Shown here in pieces: positions 17,710 to 29,150 of a stretch of DNA of 64,000 bases. The position numbers and the translations under genes were made by a program. Origin of the DNA: Opitutales bacterium (GTDB lineage Bacteria; Verrucomicrobiota; Verrucomicrobiia; Opitutales; UBA2995). Position 1 is the stretch's first letter; every line of letters begins with the position of its first letter. The DNA lies in NCBI GenBank assembly GCA_022824405.1, contig JAJDZZ010000026.1, positions 124,001 through 188,000 on the forward strand, given 5' to 3'. The notes beneath the pieces are model-generated. The model saw only the letters and a program-made list of their open reading frames with translations, made no database searches and was not told the DNA's origin.

Positions 17710-18135
17710 ATGGCCAAGAAAATTACAGGAACTATTCGTCTGCAATTGCCGGCTGGAGCGGCTAATCCCGCACCGCCGGTCGGACCGGCTCTGGGCGCGG
17801 CCGGGGTCAATATCGTGGCCTTTTGCAAGGAATTCAACGCCAAGACCAAAGATCAGGCTGGAATGATTCTCCCGGTGGTCATCACGGTCTACGCCGACCG
17901 TTCTTTCAGTTTCATTCTGAAATCGCCCCCGGCTGCCGTATTGCTGAAAAAAGCGGCCGGTCTGGCCAAGGGATCGGGTGAGCCAAACCGGGAGAAGGTG
18001 GGCCGGGTTTCCCGGGCCCAGTTGGCCGAGATCGTCAAGATTAAACAAAACGACCTCAATTCCTCGGAGGAGGATCAGGCCGTAAAAATTATTGCCGGCA
18101 CGGCGCGAAGCATGGGCATTGAGGTAGACTGGTAA
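17710..18135 (+). CDS. rplK: 50S ribosomal protein L11
   Basis: 141 residues, the standard size. The proline-rich N-terminal signature [19 protein letters not shown] is intact, and the C-terminal rRNA-binding domain ends [13 protein letters not shown]11 with 23S rRNA forms the GTPase-associated centre bound by EF-G and EF-Tu. It follows nusG by 6 bases. Confidence 0.98.
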   Translation: MAKKITGTIRLQLPAGAANPAPPVGPALGAAGVNIVAFCKEFNAKTKDQAGMILPVVITVYADRSFSFILKSPPAAVLLKKAAGLAKGSGEPNREKVGRVSRAQLAEIVKIKQNDLNSSEEDQAVKIIAGTARSMGIEVDW

Positions 18136-18154
18136 ATTTTCGAGGGCAACTTAC

Positions 18155-18844
18155 ATGATAAAGCACAGCAGACGTTACTCCCATGCTTTCGGGCATGTCG
18201 ACAGGTCGAAAGTTTACGACCTGGATGAAGCTATCAAAATCTTGCAAAGCTTTCCCCCGGCCAAATTCGATGAAACCGTGGAACTCTCCTTTCGACTGGG
18301 GGTAGATCCCCGCCAAAGCGACCAAATGGTGCGCGGGACCGTTTCCCTGCCCAACGGGAGCGGAAAGAAGGTGACCGTGGTCGTGTTCACCAACGATGAG
18401 GAGAAGGCCAAGGAAGCCGGGGCCGACTACGCCGGATTGAAAGATCTGGTGGCAAAGGTCCAGGGAGGTTGGCTGGATTTCGACGTAGCCGTCGCCACCC
18501 CCGCCGCCATGAAGGTGGTGCGTTCCATAGGACGCATCCTCGGTCCGCGGGGGCTCATGCCCAATCCCAAGGCCGGTACGGTGACCGACGACGTCGCCAA
18601 AGCGATTCGGGAAGTCAAAGCCGGCCGCATCGAATACAAAATGGATAAGACGGCCAATGTCGGGGTTCCTGTGGGCAAGCGGTCTTTTGCGCCGGACCAA
18701 ATCAGGGAAAATATCGAGACGGTGATGGCCGAGTTGATTAAATCCAGGCCCCCCGCCTTAAAGGGCAGGTATATTTTAAACGTGTCGTTATCCTCCACCA
18801 TGAGCCCTGGGGTCAGGTTGGATACTTCAGGCTATATCGACTAA
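18155..18844 (+). CDS. rplA: 50S ribosomal protein L1
   Basis: 229 residues with the L1 two-domain pattern, including [18 protein letters not shown], the central conserved block, and ending in a Ser/Thr-rich strand. L1 forms the mobile L1 stalk at the E site and in other bacteria represses translation of its own L11-L1 operon. It is 19 bases after rplK. Confidence 0.98.
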   Translation: MIKHSRRYSHAFGHVDRSKVYDLDEAIKILQSFPPAKFDETVELSFRLGVDPRQSDQMVRGTVSLPNGSGKKVTVVVFTNDEEKAKEAGADYAGLKDLVAKVQGGWLDFDVAVATPAAMKVVRSIGRILGPRGLMPNPKAGTVTDDVAKAIREVKAGRIEYKMDKTANVGVPVGKRSFAPDQIRENIETVMAELIKSRPPALKGRYILNVSLSSTMSPGVRLDTSGYID

Positions 18845-18858
18845 CAGGAGAAGGGACC

Positions 18859-19380
18859 ATGAGAGCGGAGAAACAGTACCTGGTAGATGAGGTCAGCGAC
18901 CATCTCGGGAAATCCGAGTTTGTATTTCTGACAAATTATGAACGGATAACGGTGGCGGAATCCCAGGAACTACGGACCAGACTTTCCGAAAGGGGAGCCG
19001 AATTTCACGTGGTTAAAAACAGTGTGCTCGACGTGGCCGCAAGGGACCGCAACCTTCCCGGGTTGGACCCTTGGCTGGCTGGCCCGACCGCCATCGTGGT
19101 CGGGGGTCAGGACCCCTCCGGAGTGGCCCTAACCTTACGCAAATTTTTCAGAGAGAAGAAAAAAAACGAAGTCAAAGTCGGTCTACTGGGTGAAAAAACC
19201 CTGACCCGGAATGACGTCAATGCTTTGGCCGACCTTCCTTCCCTCGAGGCCCTGCAGGGGCAATTGCTCAACCTGTTCAACCTCCCGGCTACGCGGATGG
19301 CCGGCCTGCTCAATGCGGTTCCAACCAGTGTGGTCACCTTATTGACAGCCCGGGCCGACAAAGATAAGGAGGAAAACTAA
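18859..19380 (+). CDS. rplJ: 50S ribosomal protein L10
   Basis: 173 residues. An N-terminal globular domain ([19 protein letters not shown]) is followed by a C-terminal helix that anchors L7/L12 dimers ([19 protein letters not shown]). The start has a clear purine-rich AGGAGAAGG just upstream, unlike many neighbours. The spacer before it is only 14 bases, so there is no room for an E. coli-style L10 leader directly ahead of the gene. Confidence 0.97.
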   Translation: MRAEKQYLVDEVSDHLGKSEFVFLTNYERITVAESQELRTRLSERGAEFHVVKNSVLDVAARDRNLPGLDPWLAGPTAIVVGGQDPSGVALTLRKFFREKKKNEVKVGLLGEKTLTRNDVNALADLPSLEALQGQLLNLFNLPATRMAGLLNAVPTSVVTLLTARADKDKEEN

Positions 19381-19504
19381 ATTAACCCATGGCCGACGAA
19401 AAACGGAAGTCCATGAAAAGGAACACTTTACCCAAATGGTTGGCCAGGAACATTTCCTTGTAAACGTTTCTGACCACAACACTAATCCGTCAAAGGAAAA
19501 TATC

Positions 19505-19894
19505 ATGTCCGACATAACCAAAGATCAAGTTATCGATTGGCTTTCCAGCCAATCAGTCCTGGATATCGCCGCATTGGTGAAGGAACTCGAAGCCAAATGG
19601 GGGGTAAGCGCAGCCGCACCGGTTGCCTTTGCTGCTGCCCCCGCAGCCGGTGGTGGCGATGAAGCCGAAGCGGCCGAAGAACAAACGGAATTCGATGTCA
19701 TCTTCGCAGGTCCGGGCGAGAACAAGATCGCATCCATCAAGGAAGTCCGCGCCATTACCCAACTCGGTCTGAGAGAAGCCAAAGACCTCGTGGAGAGCGC
19801 CCCCAAGGCCGTCAAGGAGGGGGTTACCAAGGAAGAGGCTGAAGAGGTTCGCAAGAAACTCGAAGCCGTCGGCGCTAAAGTCGAAATCAAATAA
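19505..19894 (+). CDS. rplL: 50S ribosomal protein L7/L12
   Basis: 129 residues from the ATG at 19505, preceded by AAAGGAAA. The N-terminal dimerisation helices and an Ala/Gly-rich hinge ([23 protein letters not shown]) lead to the C-terminal domain [21 protein letters not shown] with [14 protein letters not shown]7/L12 recruits GTPase factors to the ribosome. A 124-base spacer separates it from rplJ; the in-frame upstream extension to 19436 is not conserved. Confidence 0.97.
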   Translation: MSDITKDQVIDWLSSQSVLDIAALVKELEAKWGVSAAAPVAFAAAPAAGGGDEAEAAEEQTEFDVIFAGPGENKIASIKEVRAITQLGLREAKDLVESAPKAVKEGVTKEEAEEVRKKLEAVGAKVEIK

Positions 19895-19925
19895 TTGGTT
19901 TATTCTCAGTTTCAGCTATATTCCG

Positions 19926-19970
19926 AAACGGTCCGAACTTGGCTATCACGCCATGTTCACGGTCCCGTTT
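19926..19970 (+). promoter_or_regulatory. Hairpin in the rplL-rpoB spacer
   Basis: Three nested complementary arms are present: AAACGG (19926-19931) with CCGTTT (19965-19970), GAAC (19935-19938) with GTTC (19955-19958), and TGGC (19940-19943) with GCCA (19950-19953), around loop TATCAC. It lies 66 bases before rpoB. In E. coli the same spacer carries an attenuator and an RNase III processing site that set rpoBC expression relative to the ribosomal genes. A similar role here is inferred from position only. Confidence 0.45.
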
Positions 19971-20035
19971 GCCTGAATTGCCATCCTGCCTCGCTGCCCT
20001 GACATCCCCTCAACCCATACCCATATTAAAGCCCC

Positions 20036-23000
20036 ATGTCTGACCGTATCAACTTCGGAAAACTCGAGGAGGTCATCAAGTCTCCCAACCTTATTCAAAA
20101 TCAAATCGACTCCTTCAAGGCCTTTATTCAGCAGGCTGTAGCTCCGTCGAAACGTAAAAGGACCGGTCTGGAAGCAGTTTTTCAGGAAGTGTTTCCCATC
20201 GAAAGTTACGACGGGAAGTCGGTGCTGGAGTATGTCTCCTACAATATTACCGGTCCCAAGATGACGGAAATGGACTGTATCCGGGAAGGGATAACCTTCT
20301 CCATCTCTTTGCAGGTAAAGCTTCGCCTTCGCGACGAGGATGAAATTAAAGATGAAGAAATCTACATGGGGGAAATTCCCCACATTACGGAGAGAGGATC
20401 CTTTATCATCAATGGAGCCGAACGGGTAGTTGTCAGCCAACTCCATCGCTCCCCCGGGATTGCTTTCGAGTCCTCTACTCATACCAGCAGCGGGAAACTG
20501 CTGCATTCTTTCCGCATTATTCCGGACCGGGGAACCTGGTTGGAAGTGCAGTTCGATATCCACGACCTGCTCTACGTTTTCCTCGATCGCCGCCGCCGCC
20601 GCCGCAAGTTTCTCATTACCACTTTGCTCAGGGCGATGGGCTACGGTTCCGATGTCGAAATACTGAGCCTGTTCTACGACATCCGGGAACTCCATTTGTC
20701 CGAGGCTATGGATATGGGAATCGTGAGCCATTACGTCCTGGTTGAAGATATCATAGACGCCAACCAGGGCATCGTTCTGGCCCGGGCTTTCGAGCCGCTG
20801 ACCAAGAGCATTTTACGGCAATTCGAGCAAGCGGAAGTTTCCTCCATCCGGGTCATCGATACCTCCTTCGACGATGGGATCATCGTCCGCGCCTTAAAAA
20901 AGGATCCGACCCGCAATGAAGAGGAAGCTCTCAAGGAGATTTACAAGCGGTTGCGTCCGGGAGAGCCTCCCACCACGGCCAATGCCAAAGCTTTATTGAG
21001 ACGCCTATTTCAGGATCCCAAGCGCTACGACCTGGGCCGGGTCGGCCGTTACAAAATCAACCAGAAGCTTTCCCTGAACACGGAGCTCGAGGTTCGCACC
21101 ATCACGGTAGAGGACATCGTTGAAGCCACCCGATACGTGATCAAACTGAAGAAAGGAGAAGGGTCGGTTGACGATATCGATCACCTGGGCAGTCGCCGCG
21201 TCCGCACCGTGGGAGAACTACTTTCCAACCAATGCCGCATTGGTTTGGCCAGGACGGAACGGCTCGTGCGCGAGCGCATGACCCTCTACGACCAGAGCGT
21301 GGATTCCATAACACCTCAAAAATTGATCAATCCCAAAGCCTTGAGCACTGTCATCCGCGACTTTTTTGCTCGGAGCCAACTCTCCCAATTCATGGACCAG
21401 ATCAATCCCCTGGCGGAAATCACGCACAAGCGACGCCTGAGCGCCTTGGGTCCGGGAGGATTGAACCGGGAGCGGGCCGGATTTGAAGTGCGCGATGTTC
21501 ACCCATCCCATTACGGCCGCATTTGTCCCATCGAAACTCCCGAGGGTCCCAATATCGGGTTGATCAACTCATTGAGCATTTTCTCCCGCATTAACGAATT
21601 TGGTTTCATTGAAACTCCCTATAGAGTGGTGACGGACGGTCGGGTGACCGATGAGGTTCGTTACGTGACGGCGGACGCGGAAGAGGGATTGGTCATCGCC
21701 CAGGCCAATTCGGAGCTGGATGCGGAGGGCAACTTTATCGGCGCGGTTACGGCTCGGCAGGGAGACAACTTTTTCGAGGCCGACCCACGGGATATCGACT
21801 ACATGGACGTATCTCCCAAGCAACTGGTATCGGTGGCGGCGGGATTGATCCCGTTTCTCGAACACGATGACGCCAACCGGGCCTTGATGGGATCCAACAT
21901 GCAGCGTCAGGGGGTGCCCCTTCTGCGTACCCAAGCGCCTTACGTGGGGACCGGGATCGAAGCAAAGGTGGCCCAGGATTCCAAGACCGTCGCCTTGGCC
22001 CGGAGCGATGGCATCGTGGCCTCGGTCGATTCCTCAAGGGTGGTGATTTCCAAGGATGGGAACCTTCCGGCCAATTTTACCCGCAATCCGAGGAACCTCC
22101 CGAAAAAGGGAATCCACGTGCACCAACTGCGCAAATTCATGCGTTCCAATGCAGGAACGTGTTTCAATCAAAAACCACTGGTCGTCAAGGGGCAGGAAGT
22201 AACTGCCGGTCAGGTAATTGCGGACGGGGCCTGCACCGATCACGGAGAATTGGCCCTCGGGCGCAATGTCCTGGTCGCCTTCATGCCCTGGAATGGATAC
22301 AATTTCGAGGATGCCGTTCTCATCAGTGAGAAGGTGCTCAAGGAGGATATCTTTACTTCCATTCACATCGAAGAATTCGAGGTGACAGCCCGGGATACCA
22401 AACTGGGACCGGAAGAAATTACCCGCGATATCCCCAATGTGGGGGAGGAAGCATTGAAAAACCTCAATCACGATGGGGTCATCCGCATAGGGGCCGAGGT
22501 AAAGCCTGGAGATATTCTGGTGGGCAAGATCACTCCCAAGAGTGAAACCGAACTCGCTCCGGAAGAAAAACTCCTCCGGGCCATTTTCGGGGAAAAGGCC
22601 GCTGACGTCAAGGATACTTCCCTGGTGGTTCCATCCGGGGTGAGTGGTATCGTGATGGGAGAAAAAATCTCCACCCGCATTGAAGGAGAGCAGGAGAAAC
22701 TCAGCCCGGCCGACCGTCGCCGGAAAACCAAGCAAATCAACGAGAGATACCGCAACGAAACGGAAGGCTTGAGGGAAAACCTGACCGAAGCCCTGTCCAA
22801 CATCCTTCTCGGTGAGAAAATTCCTCTGGACGTGGTAAACGGACAATCCGGCGAAATCATTATTCCGGCCAATCGCAAGATAACCAAAACCCTGCTTCGG
22901 CGGTTGGCTTCGGTGTCCAAACACGTGGAAATAGACCCGTCTCCGGTGCGCATAAAAATCATGGAGATCATCAAATCTTTCCAGAGCCGGTTCACCGAAT

Positions 23001-23809
23001 TGGATGCGGACCGCGCGCGCAAGATTGACGCCGTCCAGGAAGGCACCGAAATTGATTCCGGAGTCATCAAGCAGGTGAAAGTTTACGTGGCCACCAAGCG
23101 CAAACTTCAGGTCGGAGACAAAATGGCGGGTCGCCATGGAAACAAGGGTGTTGTGGCCAAGATCGTGCCGGAAGAAGACATGCCTTTCCTTGCCGACGGA
23201 ACGCCCATCGAGATCTGCCTCAATCCTCTGGGGGTTCCCTCTCGAATGAATGTCGGGCAAGTGCTGGAAACCCATCTCGGGCACGCCTGCCACAAGTTGG
23301 GAATTCGCATTGCCACACCGGTTTTTGACGGAATAGACGAGGAGGGTATCCGGGAATATTGTCGCGCCGCCAAAATTCCCGAACACGGCAAGAGCCAACT
23401 TTACGACGGCCGCACGGGGGAAGCCCTCGATCAGGAGGTGGTTGTGGGCCACATCTATATGATGAAGCTCAATCACCTGGTAGCCGACAAAATTCACGCC
23501 AGGGCCGTCGGTCCCTATTCGCTGATCACCCAACAACCCCTTGGCGGTAAAGCGCAGTATGGGGGCCAACGATTTGGAGAAATGGAGGTATGGGCTTTGG
23601 AAGCTTACGGCGCGGCTTACACGCTGCAGGAATTGTTGACCGTTAAATCGGACGACGTGCAGGGGCGCACCAAGATCTACGAGGCCTTGGTCAAGGGAGA
23701 TAATTCCCTAAGCGCAGGGACCCCGCAGTCCTTCAATGTGTTGATGAAAGAAATGCAGAGTCTCTGTTTGGATGTTCGTCTGGATAACCGGACCACAGCA
23801 GGAATTTAA
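20036..23809 (+). CDS. rpoB: DNA-directed RNA polymerase subunit beta
   Basis: 1257 residues with all beta-subunit blocks. The rifampicin-pocket region reads SRSQLSQFMDQINPLAEITHKRRLSALGPGGL (here ARSQLSQFMDQ), and the late KMAGRHGNKGVV and PFGGKAQ-like PLGGKAQYGGQRFGEMEVWALEAYGA blocks are present. An uninterrupted (CGC)6 tract encodes six arginines at about 185-190 in the beta lobe region, where other RpoBs have a shorter DRRxK sequence. The start ATG has no Shine-Dalgarno. rpoC follows after 19 bases. Confidence 0.99.
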   Translation: MSDRINFGKLEEVIKSPNLIQNQIDSFKAFIQQAVAPSKRKRTGLEAVFQEVFPIESYDGKSVLEYVSYNITGPKMTEMDCIREGITFSISLQVKLRLRDEDEIKDEEIYMGEIPHITERGSFIINGAERVVVSQLHRSPGIAFESSTHTSSGKLLHSFRIIPDRGTWLEVQFDIHDLLYVFLDRRRRRRKFLITTLLRAMGYGSDVEILSLFYDIRELHLSEAMDMGIVSHYVLVEDIIDANQGIVLARAFEPLTKSILRQFEQAEVSSIRVIDTSFDDGIIVRALKKDPTRNEEEALKEIYKRLRPGEPPTTANAKALLRRLFQDPKRYDLGRVGRYKINQKLSLNTELEVRTITVEDIVEATRYVIKLKKGEGSVDDIDHLGSRRVRTVGELLSNQCRIGLARTERLVRERMTLYDQSVDSITPQKLINPKALSTVIRDFFARSQLSQFMDQINPLAEITHKRRLSALGPGGLNRERAGFEVRDVHPSHYGRICPIETPEGPNIGLINSLSIFSRINEFGFIETPYRVVTDGRVTDEVRYVTADAEEGLVIAQANSELDAEGNFIGAVTARQGDNFFEADPRDIDYMDVSPKQLVSVAAGLIPFLEHDDANRALMGSNMQRQGVPLLRTQAPYVGTGIEAKVAQDSKTVALARSDGIVASVDSSRVVISKDGNLPANFTRNPRNLPKKGIHVHQLRKFMRSNAGTCFNQKPLVVKGQEVTAGQVIADGACTDHGELALGRNVLVAFMPWNGYNFEDAVLISEKVLKEDIFTSIHIEEFEVTARDTKLGPEEITRDIPNVGEEALKNLNHDGVIRIGAEVKPGDILVGKITPKSETELAPEEKLLRAIFGEKAADVKDTSLVVPSGVSGIVMGEKISTRIEGEQEKLSPADRRRKTKQINERYRNETEGLRENLTEALSNILLGEKIPLDVVNGQSGEIIIPANRKITKTLLRRLASVSKHVEIDPSPVRIKIMEIIKSFQSRFTELDADRARKIDAVQEGTEIDSGVIKQVKVYVATKRKLQVGDKMAGRHGNKGVVAKIVPEEDMPFLADGTPIEICLNPLGVPSRMNVGQVLETHLGHACHKLGIRIATPVFDGIDEEGIREYCRAAKIPEHGKSQLYDGRTGEALDQEVVVGHIYMMKLNHLVADKIHARAVGPYSLITQQPLGGKAQYGGQRFGEMEVWALEAYGAAYTLQELLTVKSDDVQGRTKIYEALVKGDNSLSAGTPQSFNVLMKEMQSLCLDVRLDNRTTAGI

Positions 23810-23828
23810 CCTTTAGGGCCCTTACATT

Positions 23829-26800
23829 ATGAGTACACAAGAAGTGAGAGAGGTATTAGGATTCGACCGGGAAAGCACTTTCGATTCGGTCAAGATAACG
23901 GTGGCATCGCCGGACACCATTCGTTCGTGGTCCAGGGGCGAGGTGAGAAACCCGGAAACCATCAATTACCGGACCTTCAAGCCCGAGCCGGGCGGGTTGT
24001 TCTGCCAACGTATTTTCGGGCCCGTTCGGGATTACGAATGTGCCTGCGGGAAGTATAAGCGGATCAAGTACAAGGGTGTGATCTGCGATCGTTGCGGGGT
24101 TGAGGTTACCGTTTCCAGGGTGCGCCGGGAGCGTATGGGCCACATTGAATTGGCCGTCCCGGTTACCCATATCTGGTTTCTCAAGAGCATGCCCAGCCGG
24201 ATAGGCCTGATGTTGGACATGACCGCCCGCAACCTGGAGCGAGTCATTTACTACGAAAACTACATGGTGATCGATCCGGGCAAAACTCCTTTGGAGGAAA
24301 AGCAATTGCTCACTGAAGCCCAGTATCAACAAGCCCTGGACGAATACGGGGACGATGCCTTCACCGCCCGCATGGGGGCCGAGGCGGTGAGAAGCGTGTT
24401 GTCCAATACCGTCCTGGAGCCCTTGGTGAGCGATTTGCACGAAGCCATGAACAACACTCGTTCAAAGCAGATCAAAAAGAAGATTTCCAAGCGCCTCAAG
24501 CTGATCCAGGGATTCATCAACAGCGGCACCCGTCCCGAGTGGATGGTATTGGAAGTGTTGCCGGTGATCCCGCCCGATTTGCGTCCTTTGGTTCCTCTGG
24601 AAGGCGGTCGGTTCGCCACTTCCGACCTGAACGACCTCTACCGGCGCGTGATCAATCGCAACAACCGTTTGAAAAATCTCATGCAACTGAAAACGCCCGA
24701 CGTTATCATCAATAACGAAAAGCGGATGTTGCAGGAAGCGGTGGATGCCCTGTTCGATAACGGCCGGCACGGCCGGGCCGTGACGGGGGCCGGAAATCGT
24801 CCCCTCAAATCTCTCAGCGACATGCTCAAGGGCAAACAAGGTCGCTTTCGCCAGAACCTGTTGGGTAAACGGGTCGATTATTCAGGCCGTTCCGTCATTG
24901 TGATCGGCCCCGAGCTGAAATTACACCAGTGTGGTTTGCCCAAGAAAATGGCGCTGGTTCTTTTTGAGCCCTTCATCATCCGGCGTCTCAAGGAATTGGG
25001 CTTTGTGCACACCGTTCGCGGCGCCCGCAAAATGATCGAAAAGCGTTCGCCCGAAGTTTGGGACATCCTGGAGGAAGTCACCTTGGGCCATCCCGTGCTA
25101 CTCAACCGGGCTCCAACCTTGCACCGCTTGTCTATCCAAGCCTTTGAGCCGGTGCTAATCGAAGGGGATGCCATCCGCGTGCACCCCTTGGTATGCGCCC
25201 CGTACAATGCCGACTTCGATGGCGACCAAATGGCGGTTCACGTTCCCCTCTCCCTGGAGGCGGTCATGGAGTGCAAGCTGCTCATGTTGGCTACCAATAA
25301 TATCTTCCTGCCCTCCAGCGGTAAGCCGGCTCTCACTCCTTCCCAGGATGTTGTCCTGGGATCCTATTACCTGACCATTGAACCCAGGAAACGGCCTGGG
25401 AAGGGAGATCGCGTGCCTTTGGCTTCCGAGGTGGAGGAAATCCTCCTGGCCGAGGCGGATAACGTGTTAAAAAAGCACGACTGGATCGACTTGGTTAATC
25501 CGGACTACGGGAATCCCCATACCATTTTCGGCAACAGCAAGCGAAAAATCATCCGCACAACGGTCGGACGTATCATATTCAACGAAATATGGCCCGATGA
25601 ACTGGGTTTTATCAACTTCCCGGTGGCCAAGTCCAAGCTGGGCGATATTATTTTGTCCACTTACCAGACGGCCGGTAAGGATGTCACCATCCAGGTGCTG
25701 GACGAGTTGAAGGAACTAGGGTTCAGCATTGCGACCAAGGCCGGTATTTCCATGGGGTTGGAGGATATGATCATCCCCAAAAACAAGGATGAAATTGTCG
25801 CCCAGGCCCGTTCCAGGATTGAGGCAGTGGAAAGAGAATATCGCAAGGGTGTCATTACTCAAGGGGAACGCTACAACAAGATTATCGACGAATGGACCGG
25901 GGCCACGGACCAGATTCAGCACGCCACTTTCCAAGGGCTGGAGTCCAACGCGGGCAAAGCCGAGCCCAATCCCGTTTACCTGATGATGGATTCCGGCGCC
26001 CGAGGCAACCGTCAACAGGTTCGGCAATTGTGCGGAACGAGGGGATTGATGGCCAAACCTTCGGGAGAAATTATCGAGCGGCCCATACTTTCCTCCTTCA
26101 AGGAAGGCCTTTCCGTTCTGGAGTACTTTATATCCACCCACGGAGGACGCAAGGGGTTGGCCGATACCGCTCTCAAGACGGCGGACGCCGGGTACCTTAC
26201 GCGGAAACTTTGCGACGTGGCCATGGATATGATAATTACAGAGGACGACGATGGATACCGTGACGGTATCTGGAAACGTGCCATAGTTGAAGGAGATGAG
26301 GAAATTGTCCCCCTATGCGACCGCATTATCGGCCGTTGCGTGGCGGAGGAGATTCGCAACCCCCTGAACCCGGACGAGGTTCTGGTGGAGGAGGGTATGC
26401 TCATATCAGAGGAGATGGGCAAACGGATTGAAGATTTGGGCATAGAGAGGGTTAAATTGCTTTCTCCCCTGACCTGCCGCCTCCGCAATGGTATCACGGC
26501 TCTCAGCTACGGTATCAACCCCGCCACCAATAAGAAGGTGGAAATAGGATCGTCCGTCGGTATCGTGGCCGCTCAATCCATCGGAGAGCCCGGAACCCAA
26601 TTGACCATGCGCACGTTCCATATCGGCGGTATCGCATCGAACTTGTCCAAAAGCAATGAGATCCGGGCCAGAAATGATGGCCTTGTGAAATTTTCCGGCC
26701 TTCGCTTCGTCGAACTCGGCTCCGGAAATCACGTGGTGGTCAATAAGACCGGATCCATGCAGATTTTGGACGAGGAGGACAAGGAACTGGAAAATTATGC

Positions 26801-27941
26801 CATCCCGGTAGGGGCGCTTATCCGATTCGATGACGGGGCCGAGATCAAGACCGGTACTACCCTGGCTGAATGGGACCCGCACAACGTGCCCATTCTTTCC
26901 GAAAAAGGCGGCCGAGTCGTTTTTCGCGATATGATTCCGGGTGTGACTATCAAGAAGGAACTCGATGAATCGACCGGCCGGGTCGGCATCGTGGTTACCG
27001 AACACAAGGAAGACTTGAATCCGCAACTGGAAATCCAGGATGAGGCGGGAAAGGCCATCGCCACTTACGCCATACCCACTGCCGCTCAAGTGGCCGTCAG
27101 CGAAGGCGACGACATCACGGCGGGGGCCCTTATTGCCAAAACTCCGCGTCAAGCCTCCAAGACCATGGACATTACCGGAGGTCTCCCCCGAGTGGCGGAA
27201 CTGTTTGAGGCCCGCCGCCCCAAAGACGCGACCAATATGGCAAAAATTGACGGAATCGTCTCTTTTGGACCCAGCGTGCGCGGCAAAAAGCGCCTTATCG
27301 TTACGGATGAGGAGACGGGAAATCATGCGGAGCACCTGGTCGTCCACGGCAAGCATATCATCGTGCAGGTAGGGGATTACGTGTACAAAGGCCAGCACCT
27401 CACGGAAGGTCCGGCCGACCCCCATGAGATATTGGATATATTGGGACCCACCGCCCTGCAGGAGTATTTGCTCACCGAAATTCAGAAGGTTTACCGGATG
27501 CAGGGGGTGACCATTAACGACAAACACATCGAAATCATTATCTCACAAATGTTGCGCAAGGTACGGATAACCGATCCCGGCGACACCGATTTCTTCTGGG
27601 GCGAACAGATCGAGCGGAAGACCTTTATGGCCGAGAATGAGCGCATCCTCGAGGCGGGTGGGAAACCGGCTGAAGGTGAACCGATCCTCCTCGGCATCAC
27701 CAAGGCCTCCATCGAAACGGAAAGCTTCATTTCCGCCGCATCCTTCCAGGAAACCACCCGGGTCCTCACCGATGCTTCCACCCTGGGCAAAATCGATAAC
27801 CTGAACGGTTTTAAGGAAAATGTCATAATGGGGCACCTGATTCCGGCCGGGACCGGCTTGCCACTCTACCGCAACCTCCGCATCGACACCTTCGGAAACG
27901 AATTTGTTTCGGGAGAAGAGACGGGCAAGGAAGCCGGTTGA
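23829..27941 (+). CDS. rpoC: DNA-directed RNA polymerase subunit beta-prime
   Basis: 1370 residues. The N-terminal zinc-binding cysteines are C71, C73, C86 and C89, the catalytic magnesium loop NADFDGDQM lies near 459-467, and the bridge helix/trigger loop sequence and [16 protein letters not shown] near 916-932 are intact. The length is close to that of proteobacterial beta-prime. It ends the L11-rpoBC part of the locus. A 336-base gap precedes rpsL, the largest gap in the locus. Confidence 0.99.
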   Translation: MSTQEVREVLGFDRESTFDSVKITVASPDTIRSWSRGEVRNPETINYRTFKPEPGGLFCQRIFGPVRDYECACGKYKRIKYKGVICDRCGVEVTVSRVRRERMGHIELAVPVTHIWFLKSMPSRIGLMLDMTARNLERVIYYENYMVIDPGKTPLEEKQLLTEAQYQQALDEYGDDAFTARMGAEAVRSVLSNTVLEPLVSDLHEAMNNTRSKQIKKKISKRLKLIQGFINSGTRPEWMVLEVLPVIPPDLRPLVPLEGGRFATSDLNDLYRRVINRNNRLKNLMQLKTPDVIINNEKRMLQEAVDALFDNGRHGRAVTGAGNRPLKSLSDMLKGKQGRFRQNLLGKRVDYSGRSVIVIGPELKLHQCGLPKKMALVLFEPFIIRRLKELGFVHTVRGARKMIEKRSPEVWDILEEVTLGHPVLLNRAPTLHRLSIQAFEPVLIEGDAIRVHPLVCAPYNADFDGDQMAVHVPLSLEAVMECKLLMLATNNIFLPSSGKPALTPSQDVVLGSYYLTIEPRKRPGKGDRVPLASEVEEILLAEADNVLKKHDWIDLVNPDYGNPHTIFGNSKRKIIRTTVGRIIFNEIWPDELGFINFPVAKSKLGDIILSTYQTAGKDVTIQVLDELKELGFSIATKAGISMGLEDMIIPKNKDEIVAQARSRIEAVEREYRKGVITQGERYNKIIDEWTGATDQIQHATFQGLESNAGKAEPNPVYLMMDSGARGNRQQVRQLCGTRGLMAKPSGEIIERPILSSFKEGLSVLEYFISTHGGRKGLADTALKTADAGYLTRKLCDVAMDMIITEDDDGYRDGIWKRAIVEGDEEIVPLCDRIIGRCVAEEIRNPLNPDEVLVEEGMLISEEMGKRIEDLGIERVKLLSPLTCRLRNGITALSYGINPATNKKVEIGSSVGIVAAQSIGEPGTQLTMRTFHIGGIASNLSKSNEIRARNDGLVKFSGLRFVELGSGNHVVVNKTGSMQILDEEDKELENYAIPVGALIRFDDGAEIKTGTTLAEWDPHNVPILSEKGGRVVFRDMIPGVTIKKELDESTGRVGIVVTEHKEDLNPQLEIQDEAGKAIATYAIPTAAQVAVSEGDDITAGALIAKTPRQASKTMDITGGLPRVAELFEARRPKDATNMAKIDGIVSFGPSVRGKKRLIVTDEETGNHAEHLVVHGKHIIVQVGDYVYKGQHLTEGPADPHEILDILGPTALQEYLLTEIQKVYRMQGVTINDKHIEIIISQMLRKVRITDPGDTDFFWGEQIERKTFMAENERILEAGGKPAEGEPILLGITKASIETESFISAASFQETTRVLTDASTLGKIDNLNGFKENVIMGHLIPAGTGLPLYRNLRIDTFGNEFVSGEETGKEAG

Positions 27942-28277
27942 CCCCAACGGAGTTGAAGATTTGTGGGAAATGCACTAGGGAGCAATACGGTATGGACGCC
28001 TGCCGGGCCCCGTCCTTGATTATTGACATGTCCTCATATTGATAATCGAGAACCGACCCCTTTGCGGTTGTTCATGGCCGAGGTTTGCCCCGCTGATTCC
28101 GACCGCGCCCGAATGTGGCCCGGCCCTCAGCCCTGCGGGTTGCAAAACACCGATCTTCCAGGGTTTTCCGTTTGGTTTGGTATCTCCCCATAAAATCTCC
28201 AATTTAGTACTTGAATAACCTCAAGCCTCTGATACGTTCCACATTTTTTCCAAAATTCCTACCTAAGTTATCACCCC
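27942..28277. other. 336-base gap between rpoC and rpsL
   Basis: No coding sequence is supported here. It probably holds the end of the rpoBC transcript and the promoter/leader of the str-S10 part of the locus. A weak promoter-like pair TTGAAT (28211-28216) and TACGTT (28233-28238) with 16 bases between is the best candidate I see. TTGACA at 28023-28028 lacks a -10 at a workable distance. No GC-rich hairpin followed by a T run was found. Confidence 0.3.
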
Positions 28278-28652
28278 ATGCCGACCATAAACCAGTTGGT
28301 CCGGAAAGGACGTAAAGCGGCAAAATCGAAATCCAAATCACCCGCTTTGGACGGAAATCCGTTTCGCCGCGGCGTTTGCGTTCAAGTGATGACCCGTACC
28401 CCGAAAAAACCTAATTCCGCTATCCGCAAAGTGGCCAAGGTCCGCCTGACCAACGGACAGGAAATTATTGCCTACATCCCGGACGAAGGACATTCTCTGC
28501 AAGAACATAGCATTGTGTTGGTTCGGGGTGGCCGCGTTAAGGATTTGCCCGGTGTGCGCTATCATATCGTTCGGGGCGCTCTCGATTGTCTGGGGGTTGA
28601 AAAGCGTCGGCGCAGCCGTTCCAAATATGGCGTTAAACGCCCCAAGAACTAA
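28278..28652 (+). CDS. rpsL: 30S ribosomal protein S12
   Basis: 124 residues. The decoding-centre motif [11 protein letters not shown] has the lysine whose mutation gives streptomycin resistance in other species, so this is the sensitive-type sequence. The second loop, [14 protein letters not shown], is also normal and contains the aspartate modified by RimO where that enzyme exists. rpsG follows after 11 bases. Confidence 0.98.
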   Translation: MPTINQLVRKGRKAAKSKSKSPALDGNPFRRGVCVQVMTRTPKKPNSAIRKVAKVRLTNGQEIIAYIPDEGHSLQEHSIVLVRGGRVKDLPGVRYHIVRGALDCLGVEKRRRSRSKYGVKRPKN

Positions 28653-28663
28653 ATAAGGTTTCC

Positions 28664-29137
28664 ATGTCACGCCGTCGAAGAGCACAAAAAAGAGTACCGG
28701 ATCCGGATCCCCGGTATAACAGCCCTTTGGTTAGCAATCTCATCAACATGGTGATGCGGGAGGGCAAGAAATCCCTCGCCCAATTTATCGTTTACCGGGC
28801 CTTTGAACGGGTGGCCGAGAAACTGGGAAAGGGCGATCCGATCGATTTGATTTTGGGGGCTCTGGAAAATATAAGGCCTCGTCTGGAGGTAAAAAGCCGG
28901 CGGGTCGGAGGAGCCACTTATCAGGTTCCCGTGGAAATTTCATTTGAGCGCCAGCAAAGCCTCGCCTTCCGTTGGCTGATTCAGGCCGCGCGGAACCGCA
29001 ACGGCATACCGTTCACCGAAGCCCTGGCGCTGGAAATCGTCGACGCCTATAATAATACAGGTGTGGTCGTGAAGAAACGCCAGGACACCCACCGCATGGC
29101 TCGGGCCAATCGTGCTTTTGTGCACTTGCGCTGGTAA
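28664..29137 (+). CDS. rpsG: 30S ribosomal protein S7
   Basis: 157 residues, the usual length. It opens [10 protein letters not shown] and has the conserved [16 protein letters not shown] block and C-terminal [18 protein letters not shown]7 nucleates assembly of the 30S head and in other bacteria represses the str operon. fusA starts 13 bases downstream. Confidence 0.98.
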   Translation: MSRRRRAQKRVPDPDPRYNSPLVSNLINMVMREGKKSLAQFIVYRAFERVAEKLGKGDPIDLILGALENIRPRLEVKSRRVGGATYQVPVEISFERQQSLAFRWLIQAARNRNGIPFTEALALEIVDAYNNTGVVVKKRQDTHRMARANRAFVHLRW

Positions 29138-29150
29138 GGAGGGTTTTCTA

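Noticed and set aside
22034-23569. A 511-codon minus-strand frame inside rpoB
   Set aside because: It lies entirely within a gene with certain identity and no independent motif; long antisense frames are expected in such conserved GC-rich genes.
28023-28028. TTGACA as a -35 promoter element
   Set aside because: The best -10-like sequence, GATAAT at 28041-28046, is only 12 bases away, too short for sigma-70.
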